Positions 6,476-9,042 of a stretch of 9,042 bases of DNA are shown in pieces (position 1 is the first letter of the stretch; each line of letters begins with the position of its first letter). The notes beneath the pieces were generated by a model. It made no database searches, was not told the DNA's origin, and saw only the letters and a program-made list of their open reading frames with translations. The stretch comes from a bacterium (lineage in GTDB: Bacteria > Vulcanimicrobiota > CADAWZ01), in NCBI GenBank assembly GCA_024409025.1, contig JAKSUM010000033.1:1-9042 (forward strand), in the 5' to 3' direction. The position numbers and the translations under genes were made by a program.

Positions 6476-7099
6476 ATGAATAAAAAAGCAGCAGCATTTA
6501 TAGCTGCCATTCTGCTTACTATAGGTCAGCCGGCATTTGCGGGAGTAAGCCCATGGCCGTCAGATCTCAACAATCCGTCAGGCTTTACTCCTCAAACGAA
6601 ATATTCATCTCCAGCACAGCCTGAACAGCCATATTCGGCTCCGGCAGGAATGAAGCAATTTTCAGGGTGCGGCCTTTCAATGACCTATCCTTCCGCTTGG
6701 CAGGATGTAGGAATAAACCTTCCCCCGCAGGTCATATTTGCAAAAATCCTGCCGACAGCCTCTTCAATGTTCCGCGATAATCTCAGCATAGCATGCGAAA
6801 ATATCGGCCAGCACGGAAATATAACCTTGGACGCATATTATAATGCAAATCTTCAGGAGCTGAGCAAGACGCCGGGCTTCAGAAAAATAAGCGAGACAGA
6901 CGGCACGACAGGCGGAATTCCAAATAAAGGCATACTGTACTCGATAGACGCAGGAGGGGGCAACCAGCTGTTCCAGATGCAGTTTTATATAATAAACGGC
7001 GGATACGGCTATGTAATAACTCTCACGGCGATTCAGAACACGATACAGAATGCCGCTCAGGAAGCCGGCAAAGCCTTAAACACAATACAGTTCAGATAG
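6476..7099 (+). CDS. Exported PsbP/DUF1795-like protein of unknown role
   Basis: A 207-residue protein with a clear Sec signal peptide: KK at 3-4, hydrophobic 5-17, probable cleavage after AFA at 22. A Pro/Ser/Gln-rich linker (about 23-60) follows, then one compact domain (about 62-207). That domain has features of the PsbP/Mog1/DcrB-like (DUF1795) fold: an opening strand 'LSMTYPSAWQ', a middle 'ITLDAYYNANLQELSKTPGF', a 'GGIPNKGILYSID' turn, a 'QMQFYIINGGYGYVITLTA' strand pair, and a last helix plus strand ending NTIQF. The assignment is by pattern recognition, not search. Such proteins are often exported and mostly uncharacterised, so no function is given. C65 and C106 are the only cysteines after the signal and might form a disulfide. 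The start follows AAAGGA at 9 nt spacing. Co-transcription with the FKBP gene suggests an envelope role. Confidence 0.8.
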   Translation: MNKKAAAFIAAILLTIGQPAFAGVSPWPSDLNNPSGFTPQTKYSSPAQPEQPYSAPAGMKQFSGCGLSMTYPSAWQDVGINLPPQVIFAKILPTASSMFRDNLSIACENIGQHGNITLDAYYNANLQELSKTPGFRKISETDGTTGGIPNKGILYSIDAGGGNQLFQMQFYIINGGYGYVITLTAIQNTIQNAAQEAGKALNTIQFR

Positions 7100-7106
7100 T
7101 ATTGAA

Positions 7107-7136
7107 GAAGCTGACAGCCTATATGCTGCCGGCTTC
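7107..7136 (+). terminator. Imperfect hairpin just after the FKBP/PsbP-like unit
   Basis: A 12-bp stem (7107-7118 with 7125-7136, 6-nt loop CTATAT) has one G-U pair and one A-C mismatch. It starts 8 nt after the stop codon. Only a broken T-stretch (TATTATGATT) follows, so it may be a weak terminator or a 3'-end stabiliser ahead of the stronger terminator downstream. Confidence 0.4.
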
Positions 7137-7164
7137 TATTATGATTAAAACGAATTTAAGCAAA

Positions 7165-7208
7165 GATAAAAAAATATCCCCAGCAAAAACTGGGGATATT
7201 TTTTTATC
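7165..7208. terminator. Bidirectional intrinsic terminator between convergent genes
   Basis: A perfect 19-bp inverted repeat (7165-7183 with 7190-7208) has a 6-nt loop CAAAAA. The strong core is ATCCCCAG/CTGGGGAT, flanked by A7 (7168-7174) on one side and T7 (7199-7205) on the other. Each strand therefore gives a GC-rich stem followed by a U-tract. It ends the plus-strand FKBP/PsbP-like transcript and the minus-strand PGK-TIM transcript, whose stop codon is 13 nt away. Confidence 0.93.
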
Positions 7209-7220
7209 TGAATAAGCAGA

Positions 7221-9042
7221 CTACTGGAACATTACGATTCTTTCGAAGCTGTCAGCCTTGAGGCTTGCTCCGCCCACGAGAGCGCCGTCAATGTCGGGCT
7301 GCTTCATAAGATCGTCAACATTTGCAGGCTTGACGCTTCCGCCGTACAGAATGCGGACGTCATCGGAAGCCGCACCGAACTGAGCCTTTATCTCTGCCCT
7401 TATGGAAGCAATGGTCTCTTCCGCGCCTTCAGGAGAATCAGTCTTTCCGGTGCCTATTGCCCATATAGGCTCATAAGCAATTATAACCTTTGAGACAAGC
7501 TCGGCTGAAAGACCGGCAAGAGCGCCCTTAACCTGTCCGGCAACGATGCTCTTTGTTATTCCCTGCTCCTTCTGCTCAAGGCTCTCGCCAACGCATACGA
7601 TAGGAGTAAGGCCTGCTTCAAATGCCGCCTTGATCTTCTGATTGACTGTCTCATCGGTCTCTCCGAAGTAGGCTCTGCGCTCTGAATGTCCGATAATGAC
7701 ATAATCGCATCCTGCATCCTTGAGCATTCCGGGAGCCACTTCTCCTGTATATGCGCCCTGCTCGAGATGATAAACATCCTGAGCACCGAGCTTGACGGAT
7801 GATCCCTTTATTACTTCGTTTACGGGATAGAGGGACGTGAAGACGGGGCATATTACGACTTCCCTGTCAGACACGCTTCCGACCTTATCCTTAAGGGCTG
7901 ATGCGAGCTCTACCGCCTCAGAAATCTTCTTGTTAAGCTTCCAGTTTCCGGCAATTACAGGGATTCTGCTATTTTTTTTTTCATCAAGGATTGTTACTCC
8001 AGGGAGTTCCTTTCCTTCTATGAATTCGAGAGATGCGCCGCCGCCTGTTGAAAGGTGGGTCATCTTGTCTCCAAAGCCAAGCTGCTTTACTGCCGCTACT
8101 GAATCACCGCCGCCTATGCAGCTGATTGCTCCGGACTCAGCGATAGCTTCAGCTATTGCGAGTGTTCCTTTTGCGAATTCGGGAATCTCGAATACGCCCA
8201 TAGGACCGTTCCAGAATATGGTCTTTGACTTTGCGAGGCATTCGCTGAATACCTTGACCGTCTCAGGGCCAATGTCAACGCCGCACTTGCCTTCAGGAAT
8301 CTCATGAGCGTTTACAACGCTGTAGGGAGAGCCCTGCTTTACTTCGTCAGCAATAACGACATCGCATGAAAGAAGTATGTTGACGTTCTTTCCGGCTGCC
8401 TCTGCAAGAATTTCCTTTGCGGGCTCAATGTTCTCGTCAAGAAGAGAATTTCCGACCTCATATCCCTGAGCCTTGAGGAAGCTGAATGCCATTCCGCCGC
8501 CGATTATAAGGTTGTCTACCTTTGTAAGGAGGTTCTTTATAACGGCTACTTTGTCCTTGACCTTGGCTCCGCCAAGAATAGCGGTGAAGGGGCGTACGGG
8601 AGATCCGGTGATCATTCCGAGGTTGACAAGCTCTTTTTCCATAAGGAATCCGCTTACTCTTACAGGAAGGAGATCTGCGGCGCCACGCGTTGATGCATGG
8701 GCTCTGTGTGCTGTTCCGAAAGCATCATCAACATAAATTTCAGCGAGCTTTGCGAGCTTTGCTGCAAATTCGGGATTGTTCTTTGTCTCTTCCTTGTAGA
8801 AGCGGAGGTTTTCGAGCATTACGACATCGCCGCTCTTCATCTCAGCTACTGCCTTCTCGACTTCTTCGCCTATGCAGTCATTGAGCATGAGAACCTTTTT
8901 GCCGATAAGCTCAGAAAGCCTTTCAGCAACGGGCTTAAGGCTGAGAGAGTCAACTCTCTGTCCGTCAGGCCTGCCCATGTGGGAAGCGAGGATTACCTTT
9001 GCGCCGTTCTCGACAAGGTACTTTACTGTTGGAAGAGAAGCC
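7221..9042 (-). CDS. Bifunctional phosphoglycerate kinase / triosephosphate isomerase fusion (N-terminus beyond window)
   Basis: Two glycolytic enzymes in one chain. PGK makes ATP from 1,3-bisphosphoglycerate; TIM interconverts dihydroxyacetone phosphate and glyceraldehyde 3-phosphate. The frame runs unbroken from the right edge, starting in the PGK segment '[19 protein letters not shown]'. About 40 N-terminal residues are missing, and the ATG at 8976-8978 is internal, inside the substrate motif SHMGRPDG. Counting from that Met, PGK motifs are [14 protein letters not shown] (84-97), [12 protein letters not shown] (136-147), GPMGVFE (258-264), GGGDSVAAV (289-297) and [10 protein letters not shown] (310-319). 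PGK ends at about 334. TIM (about 338-585) keeps catalytic K347 (GNWK), H431 (GHSERR) and E503 ([12 protein letters not shown]), plus YGGSVK (545-550) and a GALVGG phosphate-binding turn. There is almost no linker. The inferred full length of about 650 residues is close to the Thermotoga maritima fusion. The junction contains an A10 run that can shift frame (see 7969-7984). Confidence 0.95.
   Translation of the reverse strand, partial: ASLPTVKYLVENGAKVILASHMGRPDGQRVDSLSLKPVAERLSELIGKKVLMLNDCIGEEVEKAVAEMKSGDVVMLENLRFYKEETKNNPEFAAKLAKLAEIYVDDAFGTAHRAHASTRGAADLLPVRVSGFLMEKELVNLGMITGSPVRPFTAILGGAKVKDKVAVIKNLLTKVDNLIIGGGMAFSFLKAQGYEVGNSLLDENIEPAKEILAEAAGKNVNILLSCDVVIADEVKQGSPYSVVNAHEIPEGKCGVDIGPETVKVFSECLAKSKTIFWNGPMGVFEIPEFAKGTLAIAEAIAESGAISCIGGGDSVAAVKQLGFGDKMTHLSTGGGASLEFIEGKELPGVTILDEKKNSRIPVIAGNWKLNKKISEAVELASALKDKVGSVSDREVVICPVFTSLYPVNEVIKGSSVKLGAQDVYHLEQGAYTGEVAPGMLKDAGCDYVIIGHSERRAYFGETDETVNQKIKAAFEAGLTPIVCVGESLEQKEQGITKSIVAGQVKGALAGLSAELVSKVIIAYEPIWAIGTGKTDSPEGAEETIASIRAEIKAQFGAASDDVRILYGGSVKPANVDDLMKQPDIDGALVGGASLKADSFERIVMFQ
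7969..7984 (-). other. A10 slippery run at the PGK-TIM junction with out-of-frame TAG and latent ATG
   Basis: On the coding strand ten consecutive A residues (7972-7981) follow GATG. The observed frame reads GAT GAA AAA AAA AAT AGC and continues into TIM. A -1 ribosomal shift, or one extra A in the transcript, gives AAA AAA TAG, stopping PGK at 7971-7969. The ATG at 7984-7982 overlaps the run. With eleven A it reads ATG AAA AAA AAA AAT AGC, in frame with TIM. GGAG (7997-8000) lies 12 nt upstream of that ATG, a rather long spacing. The sequence facts are direct; use as a switch is inference. Confidence 0.65.

Noticed and set aside
8976..8978. ATG as the true start of the PGK-TIM gene
   Set aside because: The frame remains open upstream to the window edge and encodes the conserved PGK segment ending in SH that precedes GRP. 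The Met lies inside the substrate-binding motif.

Overview
The window reads as chromosome of an anaerobic, sugar-fermenting bacterium. The evidence is a complete trimeric [FeFe]-hydrogenase operon (hydC-hydB-hydA) of the NAD(H)/ferredoxin electron-bifurcating type, next to a glycolytic gene in which phosphoglycerate kinase (PGK) and triosephosphate isomerase (TIM) form one polypeptide. Thermotoga has both traits, but I cannot assign a phylum from this sequence alone. Nothing in the window looks phage-like or transposon-like.

Layout. (1) 1-1296, minus strand, open at the left edge: a protein with two degenerate Clp N-terminal-type repeats, a long acidic/proline-rich linker, and at least three near-identical 11-residue tandem repeats. 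(2) 1475-1503: intrinsic terminator of the hydrogenase operon. (3) 1517-5629, minus strand: hydC, hydB and hydA in that transcription order, separated by 4-5 nt. (4) 5630-5940: divergent intergenic region. It carries a good sigma70-type promoter for hydC whose -10 box lies inside a perfect TTGTGA-N6-TCACAA dyad, a Rex-like operator. (5) 5941-7099, plus strand: two exported proteins, an FKBP-type prolyl isomerase and a PsbP/DUF1795-like protein, probably one transcript. (6) 7107-7208: a weaker hairpin, then a perfect 19-bp bidirectional terminator between convergent transcripts. (7) 7221-9042, minus strand, open at the right edge: the PGK-TIM fusion.

How they fit together. Glycolysis through GAPDH, PGK and TIM produces NADH. 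HydABC would oxidise NADH together with reduced ferredoxin and release H2. A Rex-like operator over the hydC promoter would link hydrogenase expression to the NADH/NAD+ ratio.

The most unusual signal is at the PGK-TIM junction: a run of ten A residues on the coding strand. In the observed frame it gives the fusion. With one extra A, or a -1 shift, translation stops at once (TAG) and releases PGK alone. An overlapping ATG would at the same time come into frame for TIM. This is either a slippage switch making PGK plus PGK-TIM, or a homopolymer length error or polymorphism joining two overlapping genes. The second unusual item is the Clp_N-repeat protein with its young tandem-repeat tail.
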